From Streptomyces kanamyceticus (GTDB lineage: Bacteria > Actinomycetota > Actinomycetes > Streptomycetales > Streptomycetaceae): a stretch of 64,000 nucleotides of DNA. The stretch spans positions 6,448,001 through 6,512,000 of the forward strand of contig NZ_CP023699.1 of NCBI RefSeq assembly GCF_008704495.1, written 5' to 3'. The notes under the pieces are model-generated. The model was not told where the DNA came from. It did no database searches and saw nothing but the letters and a program-made list of their open reading frames with translations. Both the position numbers and the translations under genes were made by a program. How positions within the stretch are numbered: the first letter of the stretch is position 1; every line of letters starts with the position of its first letter. This document shows, piece after piece, positions 27,311 through 35,671 of this stretch.

Positions 27311-28111
27311 TCAGCCTGTCCGCGTGACCAGGCGCGTCAGGAGTTCGCGGCCCGGACCGAGTGCCTCCGGCAGGGGCGCCGCCCCTTCGTACCAGCGCTT
27401 CTCGTACTCCCAGCACAGCCAGCCGTCCCAGTTCTCCTGGTTGAGGAGGGCCACGCACTCGGCGAGCGGCAGGGTGCCGGTGCCGAGGGGGAGCGGTGTC
27501 GTGTCGTCGGCCGACGCGATGTCCTTCACCTGGACGTAGCCGAGGTAGGGCGAGAGCGCGGCGAACGTGTCGGTGACCGGCTCGCCGCCGAGCCAGGTGT
27601 GCATCAGGTCCCACAGCGCGCCGACCTGCCGGTGCCCGACCGTGCCGACGACGCGGGTGACGTCGGCGCCGGTGCGGTGCGAGTCGTGCGTCTCCAGGAG
27701 GATGCGTACGCCCGCGTCGGCGGCGTGGCGCGCGGCGGTGCCAAGGCGCCGGGCGGCCGTCGCGTCGGCCTCGTCCGCGCTCTGCTCCGTGCCGCCGCCG
27801 GGGAACACGCGGACGAAGGGCGCGCCCAGGTCGCGGGCGAGCGCGACGAGGGAACGGATCTCGTCGAGGACGGGCTCGTCCTCGCCGGGCGCGGCCACCT
27901 GCGCGTACCCCGCGATGCCGAGGATCTCGATGCCCGCCGACTTGAACGAGGCGGCCACATCGGCGCGTTCGACCAGACCGAGCCCTTGGTGGACCGGCTC
28001 CTCGGGGTGCGCGCGGAGCTCCACGCCGTGGTAGCCGTGGGCGGTGGCCAGGCGCAGCACGTCGGGCAGGGGGAGTCCGGGGACGCCGAGAGTGGAGAAG
28101 GCGAGTTTCAT
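27311..28111 (-). CDS. Sugar phosphate isomerase/epimerase (AP endonuclease 2-type TIM barrel)
   Basis: 266 residues. The family fold is shown by GYHGVELRAHPEEP, RILLETHDSHR (metal-ligand Glu/His), VGALWDLMHTW and YVQVKDIA. These enzymes interconvert keto-sugars or inososes using a divalent metal; the substrate here is unknown. It is a single gene, unlike the other two barrel proteins of the window, which sit in catabolic operons. No good ribosome site; GTG six bases earlier is an alternative. Confidence 0.8.
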   Translation of the reverse strand: MKLAFSTLGVPGLPLPDVLRLATAHGYHGVELRAHPEEPVHQGLGLVERADVAASFKSAGIEILGIAGYAQVAAPGEDEPVLDEIRSLVALARDLGAPFVRVFPGGGTEQSADEADATAARRLGTAARHAADAGVRILLETHDSHRTGADVTRVVGTVGHRQVGALWDLMHTWLGGEPVTDTFAALSPYLGYVQVKDIASADDTTPLPLGTGTLPLAECVALLNQENWDGWLCWEYEKRWYEGAAPLPEALGPGRELLTRLVTRTG

Positions 28112-28142
28112 GGCCACGACAGTAGGCGGCACTGGTCGGGGG

Positions 28143-29153
28143 TCAACCCCGCCGCCGTTCGTGCAGCGGAAGCCGCCAGTCCTGGCCCACGAGATCGGCG
28201 CCGAAGGAGCGGTGCGGCTTCTCGGCGACGAGCACGAAGCCGTGCCGCTGGTAGAGCGTGCGGGCCGCTTCGAGTACGTCGTTGGTCCACAGGACGAGGT
28301 CCCGGTAGCCGACGCCTCGGGCGAACTCCACGCAGGCGCCGATGAGTTGATCGCCGAGTCCGAGGCCCCGCGCGTCCCGCTCGACGAGCAGCAGCCGCAG
28401 CCGCGCCGTCCCCGGTGCCTCGTCCCGCACGCACATCACGCACCCCACGGGCCGCCCGTCGAGCTCGGCGATCCACACCCGCTCCAGATGGGGGTCGTGG
28501 TCCTGGGCGAAGTCGGCGACGAGCCGGGCGACGAGCCCTTCGTAGTCGGCGTTCCAGCCGAACTCGGCCGCGTAGACGGCGGCGTTGCGCTGCACGATCC
28601 ATCCCAGATCGCCCGGCCCTGGCTCCCTGAGCAGCAGGTCTGCCTGCCGAGGTCGGGACGACGGCCGAACCGAGTCCGCAGCCGAGTCCGCAACCGAACC
28701 CGCTGCCGCCCCCTCCAGGATCCCCCTGACCGTGCGCATCGCCGCGGCGAGCCGCTCGCGCTCGGCGGCGGGCACATCGGCGACCAGCGACCCGACGGCC
28801 TCCCGTGACCGCTCGTCGAGCAGATCGGCGGCGTCCCTGCCCCGCGCGGTCAGCGTGATCCGCTGCCGCCGCGGATCGGGCGCGGACGGCGCGCGCTCGA
28901 CAAGACCGGCCCGCTCGAACTTGCCGAGCAGCCTGCTCAAGTACCCGGCGTCGAGGGAGAGTTCCGACCGCAGGTCGGCCGCGTCGAGGTGCGGCGCATG
29001 GGCGAGCTCGTACAGCACGCGCGACTCGGTGAGCGTGTAGGGCACGTACAGGTGACGGCTGTAGTCGAGCGCGCCGATCAGGTTCGTGTAGAAGCGGTTG
29101 AACGCACGGATCTCATGAATCGGCGTGCGGACCGCGCGGGACGGATTCGCCAT
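28143..29153 (-). CDS. MarR-family regulator fused to a GNAT acetyltransferase
   Basis: 336 residues. Residues about 10-150 are a MarR winged helix (SRVLYELAHAPHLDAADLRSELSLDAGYLSRLLGKFERAGLVER, wing DPRRQRITLT). Residues about 170-330 form a GNAT domain with the acetyl-CoA loop in RLLLVERDARGLGLGDQLI and a C-terminal ARTLYQRHGFVLV. Such fusions are known in bacteria but targets are rarely known. The palindrome TTGACTGAGTCAA 27 bp upstream is a typical MarR site and suggests autoregulation. Confidence 0.88.
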   Translation of the reverse strand: MANPSRAVRTPIHEIRAFNRFYTNLIGALDYSRHLYVPYTLTESRVLYELAHAPHLDAADLRSELSLDAGYLSRLLGKFERAGLVERAPSAPDPRRQRITLTARGRDAADLLDERSREAVGSLVADVPAAERERLAAAMRTVRGILEGAAAGSVADSAADSVRPSSRPRQADLLLREPGPGDLGWIVQRNAAVYAAEFGWNADYEGLVARLVADFAQDHDPHLERVWIAELDGRPVGCVMCVRDEAPGTARLRLLLVERDARGLGLGDQLIGACVEFARGVGYRDLVLWTNDVLEAARTLYQRHGFVLVAEKPHRSFGADLVGQDWRLPLHERRRG

Positions 29154-29180
29154 GAGGGATCACTCACTCCGGGGTCACCT

Positions 29181-29193
29181 TTGACTGAGTCAA
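29181..29193. promoter_or_regulatory. MarR-type operator upstream of the MarR-GNAT gene
   Basis: TTGACTGAGTCAA: perfect 6-bp arms around one base, in the short gap between the MarR-GNAT start (29153) and the Uma2 3' end (29241). Confidence 0.65.
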
Positions 29194-29240
29194 CGATATG
29201 ACGGAGTGGGGCGGTGGGGAAGCCCTTGGAGGGCTGGGCG

Positions 29241-29813
29241 TCAGTCGAGGTCGCCGGACTTGGGGAACCCGTCGGTCCTGACCGTGATCTCCCGCCCCTG
29301 GAGCGGCAGGACCAGATCCTGCCCGAACGCGATGTCCGTGGCGTCGTCGTACGTTCCCGTCCTGGTCGGACCGCGGTGAACGGTGCAAGCGCCGACCTCG
29401 GGGTCGATCACCACGTAGACCGGAATGCCGCACTCGGCGTACAGACGGAACTTCTTGTTGAAGCCGTTGTCCCTGCTGCTCTTCGAGACGACTTCGAGTA
29501 CCGCTTCGAGGCTGTGCCACTCGAAGCGGCCCCGGTTGTTGCGCTCGGCGCCCGGGGCGACGATCGCGAGGTCGGGGGCGTAGCCGTACTCGCTGGACGG
29601 GAAGTCGATCATGACGTCCGAGAGGATGTCGCCGTGGGCGGCGAGTTGCTGCTCGATCTGAGGGGCGGCCTTGAGGATGACCTTCCACTGGTACTCGCCT
29701 TGAGGCGTCATGATGATCTTCCCCTCCGTGATCTCGACGCGGTAACCGCGGGGAAGATTGACGCCGTCGAGCGCGTCCCAGGCGCTGGGTGCATTCATGA
29801 CCATGACTGCCAT
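29241..29813 (-). CDS. Uma2-family (DUF820) PD-(D/E)xK nuclease-fold protein
   Basis: 190 residues. The nuclease-like core reads YAPDLAIVAP (Asp), LEAVLEVVSKSSRD (Glu-x-Val-Ser and Lys), KKFRLYAECGIPVYVVIDP, standard for Uma2 proteins, which are abundant in Streptomyces and cyanobacteria and mostly uncharacterised. A strong AGGAGG precedes the ATG. The ATG and GTC-rich start MAVMVMNAP shows two nearby in-frame alternatives. It may be cotranscribed with the LysE-type gene upstream. Confidence 0.85.
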   Translation of the reverse strand: MAVMVMNAPSAWDALDGVNLPRGYRVEITEGKIIMTPQGEYQWKVILKAAPQIEQQLAAHGDILSDVMIDFPSSEYGYAPDLAIVAPGAERNNRGRFEWHSLEAVLEVVSKSSRDNGFNKKFRLYAECGIPVYVVIDPEVGACTVHRGPTRTGTYDDATDIAFGQDLVLPLQGREITVRTDGFPKSGDLD

Positions 29814-29893
29814 ATGAGCCTCCTTTTCCCGGTGATGTCAACGATATCGGGAGGTCGCGGACACGGCGTCGCGCACGGGGCGCGGTCGGCGTC

Positions 29894-30505
29894 TCAGAGA
29901 AACGCCAGCCGCGCGCCCAGCGCCGCGAACGCCACCGCGAACGTGCGCCGCATCCAACTCACCACGTGCGGACGCGAGATGACATGACTGCGCATCGCCG
30001 CCGCGAACCGGCCGTACGCCGCGAAGACCACGAACGTGATCAGCATGAAGTACGCGCTGAGCTCGGTCATGCGCAGGAAGGCGTAGGGCTCGTCCGCGGC
30101 CACGAACTGCGGCAGGAACGCGAGGAAGAACAGCGTGAGCTTCGGGTTGAGGATGTTGATCAGTACGCCGGTGAGGATGGTGCGGCCCGCGGAGCGCGGC
30201 TCGTCCGCGCCCTCGCCCCCGCGCTCCGCGGTCAGCTCGCTCTTGTCCCGCAGCGTGCTCCACGCCATGTACAAGAGGTAGGCCACGCCCAGGTACTTGA
30301 GCGTCTCGAAGGCGACCGCGCTGGCGTTCAGGAGTGCCGCGAGACCGGTGATCGCGGCGATCATGTGCGGTACGACACCGAGCGTGCAGCCGACGGCGGC
30401 GATCACCGCGGCGCGGGTGCCCCGGGAGAGACCGGCCGAGATCGTGAAGAGGACACCGGTACCGGGTGTCACACAGACGACGAGGGAGGTGAGCAGAAAT
30501 TCCAT
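29894..30505 (-). CDS. LysE-family translocator (amino-acid exporter)
   Basis: 203 residues, about six membrane helices. SLVVCVTPGTGVLFTIS at the N-terminus and ILNPKLTLFFLAFLPQF are hallmarks of the LysE/RhtB family, which exports amino acids or related metabolites. It diverges from a MocR-type regulator with only 29 bp between start codons, so that regulator probably controls it. No Shine-Dalgarno sequence beyond GGGG is seen. Confidence 0.88.
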   Translation of the reverse strand: MEFLLTSLVVCVTPGTGVLFTISAGLSRGTRAAVIAAVGCTLGVVPHMIAAITGLAALLNASAVAFETLKYLGVAYLLYMAWSTLRDKSELTAERGGEGADEPRSAGRTILTGVLINILNPKLTLFFLAFLPQFVAADEPYAFLRMTELSAYFMLITFVVFAAYGRFAAAMRSHVISRPHVVSWMRRTFAVAFAALGARLAFL

Positions 30506-30534
30506 GTCCCCGACCCTGGCGCCACAATGGCTCC
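30506..30534. promoter_or_regulatory. 29-bp divergent promoter region of the LysE and MocR genes
   Basis: The two start codons are separated by 29 bp that include the palindrome TGGCGCCA (30517-30524) and CACAAT (30523-30528), a possible -10 six bases before the MocR ATG. At least one transcript must be leaderless or start within the opposite gene. Confidence 0.55.
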
Positions 30535-32049
30535 ATGAACAGGTCCAATGGATCGGCTTCCGACAGGTCCATAACGCCGGAGCGGCCCGGGGGCGCACCC
30601 GCCACCTCCGACTTCCTCCAGCTCGACACCGGCGACGCGCCAAGGGGCGGCATCGCCGACTGGCTGGCGCGGCAGATCAGGGGCGCGATCGCGGACGGGC
30701 GCCTCGCCACCGGCAGCAGGCTCCCCGCCACCCGCGCCCTCGCCGACGAACTGCGCGTCTCCCGTGGCGTGGTGACCGAGGCGTACCGGCGCCTGACGGA
30801 GGACGGGCACGTGGCGGGCCGGGGCAGGGGCGGCACGGTGGTCCTCGCGACACCGGCCCGTACGCGACCGACTCCCGTCCCACGCAGGGTGGTTGACGGC
30901 CCGTCATCTGCTTCCGATGGCCTCTTCACCGCACCCCCTGACGACCTCGGCGTCTTCGACGCCATCCGCGCCGCGCCCGCCCGCATCGACCTGTCACCCG
31001 GCCTGCCCGACCTGTCGGCGTTCCCGCGCGCGGCCTGGCTGCGCGCCGAGCGGGCCGTGCTCGCCGGACTCGCCCCCGCGGACTTCGGGTACGGGGATCC
31101 GCGCGGCGCCCCCGCCCTGCGGGGCGCCGTCGCGCGCTGGCTCTCCCGGAACCGAGGGATCGTCGCGGACCCGGCCGACGTGATGATCGTCAACGGCACG
31201 GCCCAGGCGCTGCGCCTGCTCGTCGACGTACTGCGCGCCGAAGGGATCTCCCAGGTGGCTGTCGAGGAACCGGGCTCCCTCGGCGTACGCCAGCATCTGC
31301 GGCCGCTCGGCACGCCGCCCGTACCGGTGGACGCGCAGGGCGTCCGCGTCGACGCGCTGCGGGCCACCGGGGCGCCCGCCGTGCTGCTCACACCGGCCCA
31401 CCAGTTCCCGACCGGCGCCGTGCTCGGCGGGGAACGGCGCCGCGAACTGATGGACTGGGCCCGCGAAGGCGGCCTCGTCATCGAGGACGACTACGACGCG
31501 GAGCACCGCTACGACCGCCCCGCCGTCCCCGCGCTGCACGCCCTGCTCCCGGCGCACGTCTGCTACGCGGGCAGCGTGTCCAAGCTGCTCGCGCCCGCGC
31601 TGCGGCTGGGCTGGCTGCTCGCCCCGCCCGCGTACCGGGACGCCCTCGCGGACGCCAAGCGCCTCGTGGACCTCGGCAACGCGGCGCTGCCCCAGCTCGT
31701 CCTCGCCCACCTGATGGAATCGGGCGACCTGGAACGCCACTTGCGCCTCATCCGCAAGCACCACCGCAGGCGCAGGGACGCGATGATCCAGGCGATCGGG
31801 ACGCACCTGCCGGGCGCGAAGGTGCACGGCGCGGCGGCGGGCCTGCACTTGACGATCACCTTCGACGCGTCGGCGTACGACGCCCCCGACACGGCCCTGG
31901 CCACGGCCGCCCTCGCCCACGGAGTCAAGGTCCACCCCCTCTCCTGGCACACCCAACTCCCGCACGCTCCGGGCCTGGTACTCGGCTACGCGGCGACCGG
32001 CACGGCGGAGATCGCGGAGGGGGTGGCGGCGCTGGGACGGCTGATGTGA
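30535..32049 (+). CDS. MocR/PdxR-family regulator (GntR helix-turn-helix plus aminotransferase-fold domain)
   Basis: 504 residues. GntR winged helix at about 45-110 (RQIRGAIADGRLATGSRLPATRALADELRVSRGVVTEAYRRL), then a fold-type I aminotransferase domain. PLP-site residues are visible: Asp in VIEDDYDAEHRY and the Schiff-base Lys in YAGSVSKLLAPALRLGW. These regulators bind PLP or a PLP adduct of an amino compound. It probably controls the divergent LysE exporter. Likely leaderless. Confidence 0.9.
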   Translation: MNRSNGSASDRSITPERPGGAPATSDFLQLDTGDAPRGGIADWLARQIRGAIADGRLATGSRLPATRALADELRVSRGVVTEAYRRLTEDGHVAGRGRGGTVVLATPARTRPTPVPRRVVDGPSSASDGLFTAPPDDLGVFDAIRAAPARIDLSPGLPDLSAFPRAAWLRAERAVLAGLAPADFGYGDPRGAPALRGAVARWLSRNRGIVADPADVMIVNGTAQALRLLVDVLRAEGISQVAVEEPGSLGVRQHLRPLGTPPVPVDAQGVRVDALRATGAPAVLLTPAHQFPTGAVLGGERRRELMDWAREGGLVIEDDYDAEHRYDRPAVPALHALLPAHVCYAGSVSKLLAPALRLGWLLAPPAYRDALADAKRLVDLGNAALPQLVLAHLMESGDLERHLRLIRKHHRRRRDAMIQAIGTHLPGAKVHGAAAGLHLTITFDASAYDAPDTALATAALAHGVKVHPLSWHTQLPHAPGLVLGYAATGTAEIAEGVAALGRLM

Positions 32050-32117
32050 GGACGGCGGCTAATGTGAGGCCCGGCCCGCCAAGGCCTCCTGCCGAGGCCT
32101 CCCGCCAAGGCCTCCTG
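32035..32117. repeat. Two kinds of tandem repeat at the 3' end of the MocR gene
   Basis: The MocR gene end GGACGGCTGATGTGAG is followed by a near copy GACGGCGGCTAATGTGAG. Then CCCGCCAAGGCCTCCTG occurs at 32075-32091 and again at 32101-32117, a 26-bp period. They fill the gap to the convergent LacI gene. Confidence 0.75.
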
Positions 32118-32140
32118 TCGAGGTCAGGCCCCCGCGACCC

Positions 32141-33187
32141 CTATCGAGGCCCCGCCGTGGACCCCCGCACCATCAACTCCCCGTGCACCGTCGCCACCCC
32201 ACCCGGCGGCGGCTTCTCCTTGCCCATGGCGATGCGGCCCGCTCGCGCCCCCGCCTCGTGCAGCGGCAGCCGTACCGTCGTCAGGGCGGGGACCACGTCG
32301 ATGCTGAAGGGGAGGTCGTCGAAGCCCGCCACCGACACGTCGTCCGGGATGCGCAGGCCCTTGTCGCGCAGGGCCGCGCACGCGCCGAGCGCCACCGTGT
32401 CGTTCGCGGCGACGACCGCCGTCAAGTCGGGCGCGCGGCGCAGGAGTTCGACCGTGGCGTCGTACCCGGAGCGGCGGTCGTAGGGACCGTGCACCGTCAG
32501 CGCGGGGTCGTCCTCGATGCCGCGCGCGGCGAGCGCGGCCCGGTGGCCCTCCAGGCGGTGCCGCGTCGTGGTGCGCTCCTCGGGGCCCGCGATGTAGCCG
32601 ACGCGCCGGTGTCCGAGGCCCAGCAGGTGCTCCGTGATCTGGCGGCCGCCGCCCCGGTTGTCGAAGGTGAGCGCCGCCACCGCGTCGGTGTCGGGCGACG
32701 GCGGGCGCCCGCACAGCACCACCCGTGACCCCGCCTCCGCGAGCCGCCGCAGCTTCCCGGCGATCGCGGCGGCGTGCTCGGCGTCCTCGATGGCGCCGCC
32801 GGTGAGGACGACCGCGGCGGCGCGCTGGCGCTGGAGGAGGGTGAGGTAGGTCAGTTCGCGCTCGGGGGAGCCGCCGGTGTTGCACACCACCGCCATCCGC
32901 TCGCCGCCCGCCCGCCCGCCGGGACCGCCGATCTCGGACTGCACGGCGCCCGCCATGATCCCGAAGAAGGGGTCGGCGATGTCGTTGACGAGGACCCCGA
33001 CCAGGTCGGAGGTGGCCGCGGCGAGCGCGCTCGCGGGCCCGTTGAGGACGTAGTCGAGGTCGTCGACGGCGCGCAGCACCCGCTCGCGCGTCGCGGCCGC
33101 CACGGGGTAATTGCCGTTCAGCACGCGGGAGACGGTGGCGGGGGAGACCTGCGCGCGGGCCGCCACGTCCGCCAGGGTCACGGTCAT
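32141..33187 (-). CDS. LacI-family transcriptional regulator
   Basis: 348 residues. N-terminal LacI helix-turn-helix (VTLADVAARAQVSPATVSRVLNG) and hinge (YVLNGPASALAAATSDLVGVLV) followed by a periplasmic-binding-like sensor. It diverges from an oxidoreductase-DUF993-isomerase operon whose promoter carries a LacI-type palindrome, so it probably represses that operon until a sugar-derived inducer binds. The sensor has a short Gly-rich loop near residue 90 (GGPGGRAGGE) that may be lineage-specific. Confidence 0.9.
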   Translation of the reverse strand: MTVTLADVAARAQVSPATVSRVLNGNYPVAAATRERVLRAVDDLDYVLNGPASALAAATSDLVGVLVNDIADPFFGIMAGAVQSEIGGPGGRAGGERMAVVCNTGGSPERELTYLTLLQRQRAAAVVLTGGAIEDAEHAAAIAGKLRRLAEAGSRVVLCGRPPSPDTDAVAALTFDNRGGGRQITEHLLGLGHRRVGYIAGPEERTTTRHRLEGHRAALAARGIEDDPALTVHGPYDRRSGYDATVELLRRAPDLTAVVAANDTVALGACAALRDKGLRIPDDVSVAGFDDLPFSIDVVPALTTVRLPLHEAGARAGRIAMGKEKPPPGGVATVHGELMVRGSTAGPR

Positions 33188-33276
33188 TCTCGTCGTCCTC
33201 CGGTCACTGCTCTGGTCACTGCTCCGCCCCGAGGGTCACCGCTGCGGGCGGAAAGTCCGAAGCCCTTGTCCGAACC

Positions 33277-33319
33277 TTGTCCGGCAGGCTAGCTTGCCCC
33301 TAGATAGAAAGCGCTTGCT
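33277..33319 (+). promoter_or_regulatory. Promoter and LacI-type operator of the oxidoreductase-DUF993-isomerase operon
   Basis: -35 TTGTCC (33277-33282), 18-bp spacer, -10 TAGATA (33301-33306). The operator AGAAAGCGCTTGCT (33306-33319), a near-perfect dyad centred on CG, covers the expected transcription start. Confidence 0.7.
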
Positions 33320-33341
33320 ACGCTCCTACGGAGGGACTTTC

Positions 33342-34517
33342 GTGACACGGAAGACCGTGCGCATCGCCATGAACGGCGTCACCGGACGCATGGGCCACCA
33401 CCAGCACCTGGTCCGCTCGATCCTCGCCCTCCGCGAGCAGGGCGGCCTCGATCTGGGCGAAGGCACCGTGCTCTGGCCCGAGCCGGTCCTGATCGGCCGC
33501 AGGGAGCACGCGCTGCGCGCGCTGGCCGAACAGCACGGCCTGGAGCACTTCTCGACCGACCTCGACGCGGTCCTCGCCGACCCGTCCGTCGACATCTACT
33601 TCGACGCCCAGGTCACCTCCGCGCGCGAGGAGGCCCTCAAGAAGGCCATCGCCGCGGGCAAGCACATCTACACGGAGAAGCCGAGCGCCACCGGTCTCGC
33701 GGGCGCCCTCGGCCTGGCCCGCCTCGCCACGGACGCGGGCATCAAGCACGGCGTCGTCCAGGACAAGCTCTTTCTGCCGGGCCTGCTCAAGCTGAAGCGC
33801 CTCATCGACGGCGGCTTCTTCGGCCGGATCCTGTCGGTCAGGGGCGAGTTCGGCTACTGGGTCTTCGAGGGTGACTGGCAACCCGCCCAGCGGCCTTCCT
33901 GGAACTACCGCGCCGCGGACGGCGGCGGCATCGTCGTCGACATGTTCCCGCACTGGGAGTACGTCCTGCACGAGCTGTTCGGCCGGGTGCGCAGTGTCCA
34001 GGCGCTCACCGCCACCCACGTCCCGCAGCGCTGGGACGAGGGCGGCAAGCCCTACGACGCCACCGCCGACGACGCCGCGTACGGCATCTTCGAGCTGGAC
34101 GGCGGCACGATCGCGCAGATCAACTCCTCCTGGGCGGTGCGCGTCAACCGCGACGAACTCGTCGAGTTCCAGGTCGACGGCACGGAGGGTTCGGCCGTCG
34201 CGGGCCTGCGCAACTGCCGCGTACAGCACAGGAGTACGACACCCAAGCCCGTCTGGAACCCGGACCTGCCCGCCACCCACTCCTTCCGCGACCAGTGGCA
34301 GGAGGTCCCCGACAACCAGGGGCCCGAGGGGTTCGACAACGGCTTCAAGGCGCAGTGGGAGCTCTTCCTCAAGCACGTGTACGCGGACGCGCCCTACCGC
34401 TGGGACCTCCTCGCGGCCGCGCGCGGCGTGCAGCTTGCCGAACTGGGTCTGCGCTCGTCGGCGGAGGGCCGCCGCATCGACGTACCGGAGATCGGCGCAT
34501 CGGAGATCGGGCTGTGA
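33342..34517 (+). CDS. Gfo/Idh/MocA-family NAD(P)-dependent oxidoreductase
   Basis: 391 residues. An N-terminal dinucleotide-binding domain (RIAMNGVTGRMGHHQHLVRSI, a variant GxxGxxG) leads to the family EKPSATGLAGALGLAR motif with the catalytic-site Lys. The C-terminal domain has WNYRAADGGGIVVDMFPHWEY, where Asp and His are likely active-site residues. Substrate is probably a cyclic sugar or inositol-like compound. GTG start at 33342 has GGAGGGA six bases upstream. It overlaps the DUF993 gene by GTGA. Confidence 0.88.
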   Translation: MTRKTVRIAMNGVTGRMGHHQHLVRSILALREQGGLDLGEGTVLWPEPVLIGRREHALRALAEQHGLEHFSTDLDAVLADPSVDIYFDAQVTSAREEALKKAIAAGKHIYTEKPSATGLAGALGLARLATDAGIKHGVVQDKLFLPGLLKLKRLIDGGFFGRILSVRGEFGYWVFEGDWQPAQRPSWNYRAADGGGIVVDMFPHWEYVLHELFGRVRSVQALTATHVPQRWDEGGKPYDATADDAAYGIFELDGGTIAQINSSWAVRVNRDELVEFQVDGTEGSAVAGLRNCRVQHRSTTPKPVWNPDLPATHSFRDQWQEVPDNQGPEGFDNGFKAQWELFLKHVYADAPYRWDLLAAARGVQLAELGLRSSAEGRRIDVPEIGASEIGL

Positions 34518-35671
34518 GCACCGTCCTGCTTCCCGCCGAGGGCGGCGGCACGCGCGCGTACACCCCGCGCACCGAGCCCCGCACGACGGACGGCGGCTCC
34601 CCGCTCACCTCCCGCACCGTCTTCTCCGCCGCCCACGTGGTCGCCGACCCGTACGCCGACGTCTCCCCGGAAGGGCCCGCCGCGGTCGACTGGGACGCCA
34701 CCCTCGCCTTCCGCCGCCACCTGTGGTCGCACGGCCTCGGTGTCGCGGAGGCCATGGACACCGCCCAGCGCGGCATGGGCCTGGACTGGGCGGGCGCCGC
34801 CGAGCTGATCCGCCGCTCGGCCGCCGAGGCGAAGGCGGTCGGCGGCCGCATCGCGTGCGGCGTCGGGACCGACCAACTCAGCGGCCGAGCGGACCTTCTG
34901 ACCGTCCGTACGGCGTACGAGGAGCAGCTGGAGCTCGTCGAATCGAGCGGCGCCCAGCCGATCCTGATGGCCTCGCGCGCACTGGCGGCGGCGGCCGCGT
35001 CGCCGGACGACTACCTGGAGACGTACGGCCATCTCCTGCGCCAGGCCGCCGAACCGGTCATCCTGCACTGGCTCGGCCCGATGTTCGACCCCGCCCTGGA
35101 GGGCTACTGGGGCTCGGCCGACCTGGACGCGGCGACGGACACCTTCCTCGACGTCATCGCCGCCCACCCCGACAAGGTCGACGGCATCAAGGTCTCGCTC
35201 CTGGACGCCGACCGCGAGATCGCCCTGCGCCGCCGCCTGCCCCGGGGAGTGCGCTGCTACACCGGCGACGACTTCCACTACCCCGAGCTCATCGCGGGCG
35301 ACGACCACGGCTTCAGCCACGCGCTGCTCGGCATCTTCGACCCGCTGGGACCGCTGGCCGCCGACGCGGTACGGGTCCTGGACACGGGCGACGTCAAGGG
35401 TTTCCGCGAACTCCTCGACCCCACCGTCGAGTTGTCGCGCCACCTCTTCCAGACGCCGACCCGCTACTACAAGACGGGTGTGGTCCTGCTCGCCTGGCTC
35501 GCGGGCCACCAGTCGCACTTCACCATGGTCGGCGGCCTGCAGTCGGCGCGCTCGCTGCCGCATCTGGCCCGCGCCTACGAACTCGCCGACGGGCTCGGCC
35601 TGTTCCCCGACCCCGCCCTCGCCGCCTCCCGCATGCGATCCCTGCTCGCCGTCCACGGAGTGCCCCAATGA
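34514..35671 (+). CDS. DUF993 family protein (aldolase/dihydrodipicolinate synthase-like barrel)
   Basis: 385 residues. DUF993 is a TIM-barrel family related to dihydrodipicolinate synthase and N-acetylneuraminate lyase. Conserved-looking parts are VDWDATLAFRRHLWSHGLGVAEAMDTAQRGMG, GTDQLSG, EPVILHWLGPMFDP, and VDGIKVSLLD, whose Lys is the candidate Schiff-base residue. In this operon it would be the carbon-carbon cleaving or dehydrating step between oxidoreductase and isomerase. Coupled on both sides by 4-bp overlaps. Confidence 0.8.
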   Translation: MSTVLLPAEGGGTRAYTPRTEPRTTDGGSPLTSRTVFSAAHVVADPYADVSPEGPAAVDWDATLAFRRHLWSHGLGVAEAMDTAQRGMGLDWAGAAELIRRSAAEAKAVGGRIACGVGTDQLSGRADLLTVRTAYEEQLELVESSGAQPILMASRALAAAAASPDDYLETYGHLLRQAAEPVILHWLGPMFDPALEGYWGSADLDAATDTFLDVIAAHPDKVDGIKVSLLDADREIALRRRLPRGVRCYTGDDFHYPELIAGDDHGFSHALLGIFDPLGPLAADAVRVLDTGDVKGFRELLDPTVELSRHLFQTPTRYYKTGVVLLAWLAGHQSHFTMVGGLQSARSLPHLARAYELADGLGLFPDPALAASRMRSLLAVHGVPQ

